Below, one piece after another: positions 35,172-44,353 of a stretch of 64,000 nucleotides of DNA. Position 1 is the first letter of the stretch; each line of letters opens with the position of its first letter. The stretch is from assembly GCA_045594065.1 (NCBI GenBank), contig JAZNXU010000030.1, positions 1-64,000 on the forward strand, in the 5' to 3' direction. Origin of the DNA: SIG565 sp045594065. Its GTDB lineage: Bacteria; Bacillota; Clostridia; Oscillospirales; Acutalibacteraceae. A model generated the notes under the pieces. That model saw only the letters and a list, made by a program, of their open reading frames with translations, had not been told where the DNA came from and ran no database searches. A program made the translations under genes and the position numbers.

Positions 35172-36659
35172 ATGGCAAAGGTTGGTTTTGATAACGAAAA
35201 ATACATTGCACTGCAATCTGAAAAAATCAGGGAGCGTATAAAGCTTTTCGGCGGTAAGCTCTATTTAGAGTTTGGCGGCAAGCTGTTCGACGATTTTCAC
35301 GCCTCGCGCGTGCTCCCCGGCTTTTCACCCGACAGTAAGGTGAAAATGCTTTTAAAGCTTAAAGAGCAGGCAGAAATTGTAATAGTAATAAACGCGGGCG
35401 CAATTGAAGCAAATAAAAAGCGCGGGGATTTAGGCATTGGCTACGATCAAGATGTTTTGCGCCTGATTGATGCTTTTAGAGCTATCGGTCTGTATGTAGG
35501 CAGTGTTGTTATAACCTGCTTTAGCGAGCATTCTTCGGTGCTTAAATTTGAAAACCGCCTTAAAAGTCTTGGCATTAAGGTGTACCGCCACTTTACAATT
35601 GAAAATTATCCCTCAGATATTCCGCACATTGTAAGCGAGGAAGGCTTCGGTAAGAACGATTATGTTGAAACCGAGCGTTCTTTAGTTGTTGTAACCGCAC
35701 CTGGACCGGGCAGCGGTAAAATGGCAGTTTGTCTTTCACAGCTTTATCATGACCATTTAAGGGGAATAAAGTCGGGCTATGCTAAGTTTGAAACATTCCC
35801 GATATGGAATTTATCACTCAAGCATCCCGTTAACCTTGCGTATGAGGCTGCAACCGCAGACCTTAGTGATGTTAATATGATTGACCCGTTCCATTTAGAG
35901 GCTTATGGTCAGACCACCGTTAACTATAACCGCGATATTGAAATTTTCCCCGTGCTTAATGCTATGATGGGTAAAATTATGGGGGAGAGCCCCTATAAAA
36001 GCCCTACCGATATGGGTGTAAATATGGCGGGCTATGCCATTTTCGATGATGCGGCTGTATGTGAAGCCGCGCGTCAGGAAATTGTGCGCCGTTATTATAA
36101 AACACTTGTCCTTTCAAAGCTGGATTCCACCCACAATCACGAGGTGCTAAATCAAGAGCTTATAATGCAAAAGGCGGGCGTTACAATCGAGGACCGCAAA
36201 ACAGTTAAGGCGGCTCTTGATAAGTCGGAGGCTACGGGAGGTCCCGCTGTTGCAATTGAACTGCAGGACGGTAAAATTATCACCGGCAAAACCTCGTCTT
36301 TACTCGGAGCCTGCTCATCAGCTCTGCTTAATGCCCTTAAGGATTTAGCAGGCATTCCCGATGCAATTAACCTAATTTCTCCCGTAATTATCGAGCCGGT
36401 ACAGAGGCTTAAAACAGAATATATGGGCAATCATAATCCGCGTCTTCATATAGATGAAATTTTAATTGCCCTTTCAATATGTGCCGCGACCGATGATACT
36501 GCAAAGCTGGCGCTCGACCAACTGCCTAAATTGCAGGGCTGTGAGCTTCATTCTACCGTTATTTTAGCCGCATCCGACGAGCACGCGCTCAGAAAGCTGG
36601 GCATTAATGTAACAAGCGAGCCCATTCACGAAACCAAAAAATTATATCACGCAAGATAA
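35172..36659 (+). CDS. DUF1846 family protein
   Basis: A conserved bacterial protein of about 500 residues with no established function. The family hallmarks are the opening VGFDNEKYIALQSEKIRERI and the segment VVVTAPGPGSGKMAVCLSQLYHD (about 175-197), which looks like a phosphate-binding loop, followed by the LDSTHNHEVLNQELIM segment. ATG 35172 is preceded by GAGGG; the longer GTG at 35160 is upstream of that site. It is a single-gene unit with a promoter and a terminator. A nucleotide-binding role is a guess from the glycine-rich loop. Confidence 0.85.
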   Translation: MAKVGFDNEKYIALQSEKIRERIKLFGGKLYLEFGGKLFDDFHASRVLPGFSPDSKVKMLLKLKEQAEIVIVINAGAIEANKKRGDLGIGYDQDVLRLIDAFRAIGLYVGSVVITCFSEHSSVLKFENRLKSLGIKVYRHFTIENYPSDIPHIVSEEGFGKNDYVETERSLVVVTAPGPGSGKMAVCLSQLYHDHLRGIKSGYAKFETFPIWNLSLKHPVNLAYEAATADLSDVNMIDPFHLEAYGQTTVNYNRDIEIFPVLNAMMGKIMGESPYKSPTDMGVNMAGYAIFDDAAVCEAARQEIVRRYYKTLVLSKLDSTHNHEVLNQELIMQKAGVTIEDRKTVKAALDKSEATGGPAVAIELQDGKIITGKTSSLLGACSSALLNALKDLAGIPDAINLISPVIIEPVQRLKTEYMGNHNPRLHIDEILIALSICAATDDTAKLALDQLPKLQGCELHSTVILAASDEHALRKLGINVTSEPIHETKKLYHAR

Positions 36660-36691
36660 AAAATACAGTCGGATTTTCCGACTGTATTTTT
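36660..36691 (+). terminator. Rho-independent terminator after the DUF1846 gene
   Basis: A perfect stem of 12-13 pairs (36661-36672 with 36678-36689) with a 5-base loop and a T-rich tail. Confidence 0.9.
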
Positions 36692-36712
36692 ATATATTTT
36701 TTGAAAAAACAC

Positions 36713-36741
36713 TTCATTTTATAAGGAATATATGTTATAAT
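36713..36741 (+). promoter_or_regulatory. Promoter of the rlmB operon
   Basis: TTCATT (36713-36718), a 17-base spacer and TATAAT (36736-36741). The -35 is a weak match. Confidence 0.5.
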
Positions 36742-36772
36742 AAGTTGAATAATTATGCGAGGAGTATTGTTT

Positions 36773-37528
36773 GTGGAAGAAAAGGAAAATTTACAAACAA
36801 ATTCAAATATAATTTGTGGAAGAAATTCGGTGCTTGAGGCGGTGCGCTCAGGTCGCGAAATCGACCGTTTGCTTGTGGCGCACGGGCAAACAGGCGGCAG
36901 TGTGCAGGCGATAATTGCAAAGTGCTCTGCTAAGGGCATTCTTATAAAAGAGGTTTCTGCCCAAAAACTCGATTATTTGTGCGCGGGCAGTAATCATCAG
37001 GGTGTTGCGGTTATGATAGCCGCACAGGAATACTGCGAGGTATCTGACATTCTCGAATTTGCCGAGAGCAAAAATGAGCCGCCCTTTATTGTTATCTGCG
37101 ATGAGCTTGAAGACCCACACAATTTAGGCGCCATTATTCGCTCTGCCGAGGCGGCAGGTGTTCATGGAATTATAATTCCGAAAAGGCGTTCGGCATCGCT
37201 CAATGCTACGGTTGCGAAAAGTGCGAGCGGCGCGCTCGAATATATGCGTGTTGCCCGTGTTACCAATATTTCAAACACAATTGATGAACTCAAAGAAAAG
37301 GGCGTTTGGGTATACGGCGCTGATATGGACGGTAAGGATTATGCCACCTTTGATTTTTCAGGTCCTACAGCCTTGGTTATAGGCAACGAGGGTAGGGGAA
37401 TAGGCAGATTGGTTGCCAGCAAGTGCGATGAAATTGTAAGCCTGCCAATGTTTGGTAAAATTAATTCACTTAATGCCTCGGTTGCTGCAGGCATACTTAT
37501 GTACGAGGTTGTACGCAAGAGAAGATAG
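36773..37528 (+). CDS. rlmB: TrmH/RlmB family RNA 2'-O-ribose methyltransferase
   Basis: SPOUT-fold methyltransferase; RlmB methylates G2251 of 23S rRNA. A short substrate-binding N-terminal domain (CGRNSVLEAVRSGREIDRLL) precedes the SPOUT domain with DELEDPHNLGAIIRSAEAAG, ALVIGNEGRGIG and MFGKINSLNASVAAG, the three family motifs of the knotted SAM site. I start it at GTG 36773, 8 bases after GAGGAG; ATG 36755 lies before that ribosome binding site. The exact target nucleotide is assigned from family resemblance only. Confidence 0.9.
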   Translation: MEEKENLQTNSNIICGRNSVLEAVRSGREIDRLLVAHGQTGGSVQAIIAKCSAKGILIKEVSAQKLDYLCAGSNHQGVAVMIAAQEYCEVSDILEFAESKNEPPFIVICDELEDPHNLGAIIRSAEAAGVHGIIIPKRRSASLNATVAKSASGALEYMRVARVTNISNTIDELKEKGVWVYGADMDGKDYATFDFSGPTALVIGNEGRGIGRLVASKCDEIVSLPMFGKINSLNASVAAGILMYEVVRKRR

Positions 37529-37544
37529 GAGTATTTTTTAGAAT

Positions 37545-40115
37545 ATGGGATTATTTAGTAAAGCACGTCATACTAAAAATAGTAACGATGGCTTCGTTCT
37601 GCCCCCTACAGGGGAGGACATAGCACCGCTTGAATATAAGGTGAAGTCCGGTGAGGGCTCCGCCCATGCTCCGCACGCGCTCACGGCTAAAGAGGTTATA
37701 GAAGACCTTTCGTCAGGTGGCGCTAAAAGGGTGCAGAAAATAGAAATGCAGGGAGCGGCTGCGCCGATATCCCCGCTTGATGCTTTGCGCAAAAAGGTAA
37801 CGGCAACCGCTACAGCCTCTCATTCTGAGGATACTAAACCAAAGCGCCCCCTTGAGGCAGAGCACGCAAAATCGGTAACCGTAACACCTAGCTACACGCC
37901 AAAGTCGGCTGACAGGAAAAATACGGAAAACGACACATCTCTGCTTGAGAAATGTATGCCGTTTATTATAGACGGCGGCAATAAAATGCCTGAGGAAAAG
38001 CCTGATTATACTCTTGAGAGTGTAGAAAGCATTATAAATTTAACCGAGAAAAAGTTTGCCAAGATTTTTGATGATTTAGAGCTTGACAGAGCAAATATAA
38101 CCTACGACAGTCTTTCGAAAAAAGCCGAGGAAAAGCCCGAACCCGTGGCTAAAAGCCAAGAAGAGAAAAAGCCTGAAATTGTTATAACTGAAATTCCAAT
38201 GCAAAGGGTCGAGCCCGAGGTTACAACCATTTCGGATATCGATGCAACCTCTGATTTTACAAAAACCGTACCATTTACGGCAGTATCGGGTATTAAGGAA
38301 TTTGAGGATATAAGCAGTGGCACAAGAATTTTAAATCTTTCTTCCGAAATGTTCGATGATGAGCCTGAGAGCGATAAAATAGAAAATTTGCCTGAGCTCG
38401 CAACAGAAACGGAATTTGAGGTTGAGGATGATTACAAATCCCCCGAGGATTTAAAGTCGGTTGTTAAAAACCTGATAGTAAAACGCCGAAATGCCTTTTT
38501 AAGAGCCTTTATAAGCATACTTTTAACGGCGGTAATGGCGCTTGCGCTCATTCCCGATTTAAAGGTGGCGCTTTTATCTACCCCAATACCGTTTTATATT
38601 ACAAGTGCCGTATTTTTCGCGGCTTTAACGCTTGTGAATTTCGATATGCTTATTGAAATAAAATCACTTTTCACCCCGCGAAAAAAGCCGGAGGCGCTTA
38701 GCGGAATAGCCGCTATCGTACTGATTGGATATTCTATATCCGCACTGCTTGGCGGTAATAATCCGTTCGATATTCTTTTTACCGGCGCCGTTATGCTAAG
38801 CCTTAAAGCGGTGGGAGTGTTTATGCGCTGGAGCTTTATTATCGGCAACTTTAAAATCGTTGCGGGCAAAGGGGATAAATACGGCATTAAGTTTATTGAC
38901 GATAAGCAAACTACCTTTGCTATGGCGCGCAATTCTATTGAGGGCGATGTTTTAGCGGCATCTTCCGTAAAAACTGCTAATATTCAGGATTTCCTTAAAA
39001 ACACCTATTCCGATTCCGCCCTTTGCGGCGCGCTTGGAAAGCTTGCTGTTTCGGCACTTGCCTTATCCGTGGTGTCAAGCGTAGCGTTTGCTATAAAATC
39101 AGCATCTTTTGAGGCGTTTTTTGAGTTTCTGGCTCTTACATTACTTATTTGCTTTGCTCCGACTGTGCTGTTTACCGATGTTCTTCCGCTAAGGCGTGCA
39201 GGTAAAAAGTTAAATGCTCTCGGTGCAATGCTTACAGGCACTCTTGCGGCAAGAAAACTCGATATTGCGAATGCGCTCACCGTAACCTCATCTCAGCTTT
39301 TTCCTGACGGTACGGTGTCACTCCACAATATGAAAATTCTTGACCCGAATGAAATCGACGCCACCCTTATTGATGCGGCTGCTATCACTAACGAAATCGG
39401 CAGCCCGCTAAAAGGCATTTTCAATTCCATTGCCAAAACAACCCCAGTAGATATTCCTGAGGCTGATACCATTAAGTATGAGGAGCGCCTAGGTGTAAGC
39501 GGCTGGATAAAGGACCGTCGAATATTCATAGGCAACCGCACCCTTTTAGAGGCGCATGGAATTTCCACTCCGCCTATTGAGATTGACCGCAAAATTTTAA
39601 GGCAGGGTTATTTCCCTGTGTATTTAGCCTCGGGCGGAAAGCCATGCGCATTGCTTATGGTTAAATACAATGTAAAGCGCGATATAGCGGTAAGAATGCA
39701 GAAGCTCTCGGGAACAGGCATTACATTTTTGGTTGACAGCTGTGACCCCAACCTTACAAGCGAAATGATATGTGATTATTTCGGGCTATACTCCGAATCG
39801 GTAAGGGTTATGGGCGGACTTGGCTGTCAGCTTAATAAAAACGCCACCGAATATCAAGAGAATTTCTCATCTGTTGCCGCCTATAAGGGCTCACTTTCGG
39901 CGTTGGCGGAAATTTTTACAGCAGCGGGTAAAATCAAAAAATCGGTAAATATTTTATCGGTTTTCCACATAGTATCAAGTGCGGCATTTTTGCTTTTCTT
40001 TATATACAGTGCCTTTGTGGGAGCTGTACTCGCGCAAGGAAGCCTTTCGGTGCTTATCGGAAGTATTGTTTCATTTATTTTGTCTATTATAATTTATCTG
40101 TTCGGCAGACCCTAA
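37545..40115 (+). CDS. Degenerate P-type (P1B-like) ATPase, probable pseudoenzyme
   Basis: Residues 1-312 are polar and apparently disordered. Eight membrane segments follow in the 4+2+2 pattern of P1B metal ATPases (about 316-435, 495-548, 800-853). The domain containing GVSGWIKDRRIFIGNRTLLEAHG (from about 650) is clearly the nucleotide-binding domain of that family. Yet the usual DKTGT phosphorylation site is missing (TVTSSQLFPDGTVSL, about 579-593), the CPC metal motif is replaced by CFAP (536-539), TGDN by DSCDPN (731-736), and GDGxND is absent near 756-765. It should not be able to form the phospho-enzyme. The gene lies between rlmB and an O-antigen-ligase-like gene. Its role is unknown. 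Confidence 0.7.
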   Translation: MGLFSKARHTKNSNDGFVLPPTGEDIAPLEYKVKSGEGSAHAPHALTAKEVIEDLSSGGAKRVQKIEMQGAAAPISPLDALRKKVTATATASHSEDTKPKRPLEAEHAKSVTVTPSYTPKSADRKNTENDTSLLEKCMPFIIDGGNKMPEEKPDYTLESVESIINLTEKKFAKIFDDLELDRANITYDSLSKKAEEKPEPVAKSQEEKKPEIVITEIPMQRVEPEVTTISDIDATSDFTKTVPFTAVSGIKEFEDISSGTRILNLSSEMFDDEPESDKIENLPELATETEFEVEDDYKSPEDLKSVVKNLIVKRRNAFLRAFISILLTAVMALALIPDLKVALLSTPIPFYITSAVFFAALTLVNFDMLIEIKSLFTPRKKPEALSGIAAIVLIGYSISALLGGNNPFDILFTGAVMLSLKAVGVFMRWSFIIGNFKIVAGKGDKYGIKFIDDKQTTFAMARNSIEGDVLAASSVKTANIQDFLKNTYSDSALCGALGKLAVSALALSVVSSVAFAIKSASFEAFFEFLALTLLICFAPTVLFTDVLPLRRAGKKLNALGAMLTGTLAARKLDIANALTVTSSQLFPDGTVSLHNMKILDPNEIDATLIDAAAITNEIGSPLKGIFNSIAKTTPVDIPEADTIKYEERLGVSGWIKDRRIFIGNRTLLEAHGISTPPIEIDRKILRQGYFPVYLASGGKPCALLMVKYNVKRDIAVRMQKLSGTGITFLVDSCDPNLTSEMICDYFGLYSESVRVMGGLGCQLNKNATEYQENFSSVAAYKGSLSALAEIFTAAGKIKKSVNILSVFHIVSSAAFLLFFIYSAFVGAVLAQGSLSVLIGSIVSFILSIIIYLFGRP

Positions 40116-40146
40116 TAACTAAAGACCGAACTAAAGGGGGCTTTTT

Positions 40147-41370
40147 GTGAAAAGCTTTTTCAAGAAATACTTTGATTTAAGTAAAAACGAGAATATTGTT
40201 TATTTATCAGCAGTTTCTGTATTTCTGCCTTACTATATTGCCGCGGCACTTCTGCTTTATATTGTTGGCTACATACTCGTTAAAAAGAGCTTGAAAAGGG
40301 ATGTTTTTTGTCATACGGGCTCGTTTTTATTGCCTGTATTCTGTGGAATTACTATAATAACCGCCTTGTTTTATAAAAACTATTTTGGAATTTTTGCATC
40401 GGTTGTAGTATTCCTTATATTCATTTTAGGGCTTTATATCCGCACCGTTATGACCGAAGAAATTTTTGAAAAAATGTTATCGGTCTGCTGTGCATCATCG
40501 GTTGTAACCTCAGCCATAATAATTCTTGAAAAAATCTTGGCTGTTTTAGTTTTCTCTGCACCCAACCGCCGTTGCTTCGGCAATTTTTTCGGTAACAAAC
40601 TTTTATCGTTCTATTTCAACCCGAATTATCTTGCCTCAATTATGGCGGCTGTGGTTATAATGTGCGCCTATAAAGTAATACTTAGGAAAGGTGATATGAA
40701 GTACTATTACCTTACCGCGGTGCTCGCTATGATTACGATTTATTTCGGCGGAAGTATGTTTGCGTGGATAGAGGTTGTGTTTGCGCTTGCCGTATTCCTC
40801 ATTTCGGGTCATCACAGAAAATATCTTGGTGTATTTTTTGCTATTTGCGGCATTGCCGCTTTTGCAATTTATTTCGTTCCCGATCTGCTGCCGCGGCTTA
40901 GCGTTTCGTCTAAGGCGCTTAACGACCGCATTGAAATTTGGACATTGAGCATAGCAAAAATTCCCGAATCTTGGGAATTCGGCAGAGGCTTTTATTCCTA
41001 TCGTCTTGTTTCCTATGACCCAATGTTTAAGGGTATGCCCGAAATTTATCCTGCATATCACGCACATAACCTATTGCTTGAGTTTTTACTCAGCTTCGGC
41101 GTTGTGGGCAGTGTCGTTATCGGAGCATTCTTCTTTATATTGTTCCAGAAAGTCTTTATCTGCAAGCGAATATTCAAAAAGAGCTTTATCTCTACAATGA
41201 TAATCGCCGTAACAGCGGGAATACTTGTACATTCCCTTACAGATATGACGATGTTCTGGATTCAAACAATGGTGCTCTATTGCCTGATTTTCGGCGGTAT
41301 AGGAGCTAATGAAAAGGCAATTTCCAATATATTTCAAAAAAGAAAGAATAACCGACCCTCGGAGGTATAA
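40147..41370 (+). CDS. O-antigen ligase/Wzy-like polytopic membrane protein
   Basis: About ten to twelve hydrophobic segments, with a large extracytoplasmic loop at roughly residues 255-310 that contains the family-typical DRIEIWTLSIAKIPE and YHAHNLLLEFLLSFGVVG (conserved His). Members ligate or polymerise surface glycans on lipid carriers. No glycosyltransferase cluster is next to it, so the substrate is unknown. GTG 40147 lies 6 bases after AAAGGGGG. Only 31 bases separate it from the P-type-ATPase-like gene, and metG follows after 3 bases. Confidence 0.8.
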   Translation: MKSFFKKYFDLSKNENIVYLSAVSVFLPYYIAAALLLYIVGYILVKKSLKRDVFCHTGSFLLPVFCGITIITALFYKNYFGIFASVVVFLIFILGLYIRTVMTEEIFEKMLSVCCASSVVTSAIIILEKILAVLVFSAPNRRCFGNFFGNKLLSFYFNPNYLASIMAAVVIMCAYKVILRKGDMKYYYLTAVLAMITIYFGGSMFAWIEVVFALAVFLISGHHRKYLGVFFAICGIAAFAIYFVPDLLPRLSVSSKALNDRIEIWTLSIAKIPESWEFGRGFYSYRLVSYDPMFKGMPEIYPAYHAHNLLLEFLLSFGVVGSVVIGAFFFILFQKVFICKRIFKKSFISTMIIAVTAGILVHSLTDMTMFWIQTMVLYCLIFGGIGANEKAISNIFQKRKNNRPSEV

Positions 41371-41373
41371 CAA

Positions 41374-43290
41374 ATGGAAAAACAAAAATTTTATATTACA
41401 ACCGCTATAGCCTATGCTTCAAGCAAGCCACACATTGGCAACGCATATGACATTGTGCTTGCCGATATGATTGCGCGCTATAAGCGTATGATGGGCTTTG
41501 ATGTGTATTTTATGACTGGCTCTGACGAGCACGGTCAGAAAATTGAAGAAAAGGCTTTGGCACAGGGTATTTCACCTAAAGAATATGTTGATAATGCCGC
41601 CGCACAGATTAAGTCGGTTTGGAACAGTATGAATACTACCTACGATAAGTTTATCCGCACTACCGATGCCGACCACGAGGCTGCCGTTTCGGCAATCTTC
41701 AAAAAGCTCTATGAGCAGGGCGATATCTATAAAAGCGAATATGAGGGTAAATATTGTGTGCCATGCGAGTCTTTCTTTACAGCATCGCAGTTAGTAGACG
41801 GCAAGTGCCCCGATTGCGGCAGAGATGTAACCGACGCTAAGGAGGAGGCATATTTCCTAAAACTCGGCAAATATCAGGACAGACTTATGAAATACATCGA
41901 GGAAAACCCCGATTTCATTAAGCCCGATTCACGTAGAAATGAAATGATTAACAACTTCTTAAAGCCTGGGCTTTCGGATTTGTGTGTATCGCGTAGCTCC
42001 TTTAAATGGGGAATTCCCGTTGAGTTTGATAGTAAGCATGTAATTTATGTGTGGCTTGATGCCCTTTCAAACTATGCTACGGGCATCGGGTATAACCCGA
42101 ACGGCTCGAGCGAGCAGTACAAAAAATATTGGCCTGCCGACCTGCATGTTATTGGTAAGGATATTGTCCGCTTCCACACCATTTATTGGCCGATAATCCT
42201 TATGGCTCTCGGCGAGCCGTTACCCCGTCAGGTATTAGGTCATCCATGGGTGCTCGTAGGGGAAGACAAGATGAGTAAATCCAAAGGTAATACCATCTAT
42301 GCCGATGAGTTAGCAAAACGCTTTGGCACCGATGCCGTGCGCTATTATCTGCTGTCTGAGGTTTCATTTGTAAATGACGGCTCTATTACCTATGAAAGCT
42401 TTATTAATAAATTCAACACCGATTTGGCTAATACCTTAGGCAACCTTGTAAACCGCACCGTTGCTATGACTAATAAGTATTTCGGCGGTAAGGTATCTGC
42501 AGGCAAAACTGCGGGCGAGTTCGATGCTGATTTAATAGCCACCGCTAAAGAAACAGTAAAGAAATATTATGAGTATATGGATATTTACCATAACGCCGAC
42601 GCTGTAGACACCGTTATGAGCTTTGCAAGGCGCTGCAATAAGTATATCGATGAAACTATGCCTTGGGCGCTTGCTAAGGACGAAGAAAAGCGCGATGCAC
42701 TTGAGGCGGTGCTTTACAACCTGCTTGAGTCTATTAGAATTTTAGGCGCATTGCTCAGCCCTGTTATACCCGAGAGCGCCGAAAAAATTGCCGAATATAT
42801 TGGAAACGCCGATAAAACCTTAGAGTTCGGCGTTGTTGCCGATTATTCTGTCGGTCAGGCTCAGCCGCTTTTTGCAAGACTTGATACCGAAAAGGTGCTT
42901 GCCGAAATTGCTGCCGAGCAGGAGGCTAAAGAAGAGGCAAAAGATTTGGAAAATGTTGCAAAAATTGCTGAGATTTCAATTGATGATTTCGCAAAGGTAG
43001 AGCTTACCGCCGCGCTTGTTACCGACTGTGAGCCTATTCCCAAAGCTAAAAAGCTTTTAAAGCTTACCCTTAACGACGGTAGCGGCAAACCACGCATTGT
43101 CGCTTCGGGAATTGCTAATTATTATAAACCCGAAGAACTTATAGGCAAAACCGTTATTGTTGTATCTAACCTAAAGCCTGCTGTGCTTTGCGGAGTGGAA
43201 TCTAACGGTATGATTTTAGCAGCCGACACAAAAGGCACCGTTAAGGTTGTATTTTTAGATGGCGTTGAGGCGGGTAGTAAAATAAGATAA
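41374..43290 (+). CDS. metG: Methionine--tRNA ligase
   Basis: Charges tRNA-Met. The class I signature is HIGNAYD near residue 22 and KMSKSKGN near 307. A zinc knuckle (CVPCESF and CPDCGRD, about 129-151) sits in the connective insert. The C-terminal 105 residues are an EMAPII-like tRNA-binding domain joined by a Glu/Ala-rich linker. The length of 638 residues is normal for the dimeric form. GGAGG precedes the ATG, and its stop overlaps the tatD start. Confidence 0.97.
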   Translation: MEKQKFYITTAIAYASSKPHIGNAYDIVLADMIARYKRMMGFDVYFMTGSDEHGQKIEEKALAQGISPKEYVDNAAAQIKSVWNSMNTTYDKFIRTTDADHEAAVSAIFKKLYEQGDIYKSEYEGKYCVPCESFFTASQLVDGKCPDCGRDVTDAKEEAYFLKLGKYQDRLMKYIEENPDFIKPDSRRNEMINNFLKPGLSDLCVSRSSFKWGIPVEFDSKHVIYVWLDALSNYATGIGYNPNGSSEQYKKYWPADLHVIGKDIVRFHTIYWPIILMALGEPLPRQVLGHPWVLVGEDKMSKSKGNTIYADELAKRFGTDAVRYYLLSEVSFVNDGSITYESFINKFNTDLANTLGNLVNRTVAMTNKYFGGKVSAGKTAGEFDADLIATAKETVKKYYEYMDIYHNADAVDTVMSFARRCNKYIDETMPWALAKDEEKRDALEAVLYNLLESIRILGALLSPVIPESAEKIAEYIGNADKTLEFGVVADYSVGQAQPLFARLDTEKVLAEIAAEQEAKEEAKDLENVAKIAEISIDDFAKVELTAALVTDCEPIPKAKKLLKLTLNDGSGKPRIVASGIANYYKPEELIGKTVIVVSNLKPAVLCGVESNGMILAADTKGTVKVVFLDGVEAGSKIR

Positions 43291-44054
43291 TGAACGCTAT
43301 GATTTTCGATTCTCACGCTCATTATGACGACGAGCGCTTTGATGGCATTCGTGATGAGCTGTTATCCAATATGCAAAACGAAAATGTTTGCGGCATAATT
43401 CATTGCGCAACCGATTATAAAAGCTCCTGCCTTGCGGTGGAATATACAGGGAAATATCCTAATTTCTATGCTGCCGTGGGTATTCACCCGCAGGAGGTTA
43501 AGGGCGATACGGTTTTTCACCCTGAGGATTTTAAGCCCCTTATTGCACACGAAAAAATAGTGGCGATAGGCGAAATCGGTCTTGATTATTATTGGGATAC
43601 AACCTTTAAAGAACAGCAAAAGGAGATACTTTTAAAGGAAATTGAATTCGCCAAGGAAAACAACCTGCCAATAAGCTTTCACGACCGTGAAGCCCACGGT
43701 GACAGCCTTGAAATCTTAAAGGCTACAAAACCAAGGGGTGTTGTGCACTGCTTTTCGGGAAGTGCTCAAATGGCAGAGGAGATTTTAAAAATCGGTATGT
43801 ATATTGGCATCGGCGGGGTTGTAACCTTTAAAAATTCCAAAAAATTACAGGAGGTTGTAGCCGCCGTTCCAATCGAGCGTATTTTGCTTGAAACCGATGC
43901 GCCGTATTTAGCGCCCGAGCCGTTTCGCGGCAAAACAAATAATTCGGCATATATAAAGTATATAGCTGAAAAGATTGCAGAAATTAAGAATATGAATGTA
44001 GCGGATGTTTTAAAAATTACAACCGAAAACACAAAAAAGCTTTTTAAAATTTAA
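43290..44054 (+). CDS. tatD: TatD family metal-dependent deoxyribonuclease
   Basis: A TIM-barrel metallohydrolase with 3'-5' DNase activity in studied members. Metal ligands are DSHAHYDD at the N-terminus, the Glu in GEIGLDYYW, the His in ISFHDREAH and VHCFSG, and the Asp in LETDAPYLAPEP. The length of 254 residues is normal. ATG 43290 shares a base with the metG stop; ATG 43299 is an alternative. metG-tatD is a common Firmicutes pairing. Confidence 0.94.
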   Translation: MNAMIFDSHAHYDDERFDGIRDELLSNMQNENVCGIIHCATDYKSSCLAVEYTGKYPNFYAAVGIHPQEVKGDTVFHPEDFKPLIAHEKIVAIGEIGLDYYWDTTFKEQQKEILLKEIEFAKENNLPISFHDREAHGDSLEILKATKPRGVVHCFSGSAQMAEEILKIGMYIGIGGVVTFKNSKKLQEVVAAVPIERILLETDAPYLAPEPFRGKTNNSAYIKYIAEKIAEIKNMNVADVLKITTENTKKLFKI

Positions 44055-44066
44055 AATTGTTAATCG

Positions 44067-44115
44067 AATATTCCCCCCTTTATTGTGAACACTAATATCA
44101 CAGAGGGGGGATATT
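44067..44115 (+). promoter_or_regulatory. Hairpin that buries the ribosome binding site of the Asn-rich gene
   Basis: CCCCCC (44073-44078) can pair with GGGGGG (44105-44110), which is the only ribosome binding site of the gene starting at 44118. The pairing extends outward by A-T pairs (44067-44072 with 44111-44115, one bulge) and inward by T79-A104 and T80-G103. A separate 5-bp stem, TGTGA (44084-44088) with TCACA (44098-44102), closes a 9-base loop. There is no T run, so it is not a terminator. It should block translation unless opened. Confidence 0.65.
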
Positions 44116-44117
44116 TA

Positions 44118-44297
44118 ATGGATAACTACAACAACAAAAACAGCTATAACAATAACCAGAATAACAACAATAGCTCAAACAATAACAACAATAGCTCAAA
44201 CAATAACAGTAATAATAGCTCGAACAACAATCAGAACAAAAACAAGCAGAACGAGCAGAATAAAAACGAGCAGAATAAAAATCAGAACAAACAGTAA
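44118..44297 (+). CDS. 59-residue Asn/Gln-rich low-complexity protein
   Basis: Apart from the first residues, the protein is made almost only of Asn, Ser, Gln, Lys and a few Glu and Tyr: MDNYNNKNSYNNNQ, then runs of N3-5 separated by SS, then repeats of QNKN and QNEQ. There is no signal peptide, membrane segment or recognisable domain. A GAGGGGGG ribosome binding site lies 7 bases before the ATG, and a perfect terminator follows 12 bases after the stop, which supports a real gene. Its function is unknown. Such composition can form condensates or amyloid-like assemblies, but that is speculation. Confidence 0.6.
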   Translation: MDNYNNKNSYNNNQNNNNSSNNNNNSSNNNSNNSSNNNQNKNKQNEQNKNEQNKNQNKQ

Positions 44298-44308
44298 GAA
44301 TAACAGCG

Positions 44309-44336
44309 AAAAAGAGGTGCCAAGCACCTCTTTTTT
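44309..44336 (+). terminator. Rho-independent terminator after the Asn-rich gene
   Basis: A stem of 7 GC-rich pairs extended by five A-T pairs (44309-44320 with 44324-44335), a 3-base loop and six T. It ends 18 bases before the eno start. Confidence 0.9.
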
Positions 44337-44353
44337 GCAATAAGGAGAAAAAT

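Noticed and set aside
37545..40115. Annotation as a working heavy-metal ATPase
   Set aside because: The phosphorylated Asp, the CPC metal motif and the GDGxND hinge are all missing.
44098..44340. 80-codon Cys/Tyr-rich minus-strand frame opposite the Asn-rich gene
   Set aside because: Cys and Tyr codons arise as complements of the repeated Asn/Ser/Gln-rich coding strand; the frame has no ribosome binding site and starts inside a terminator.
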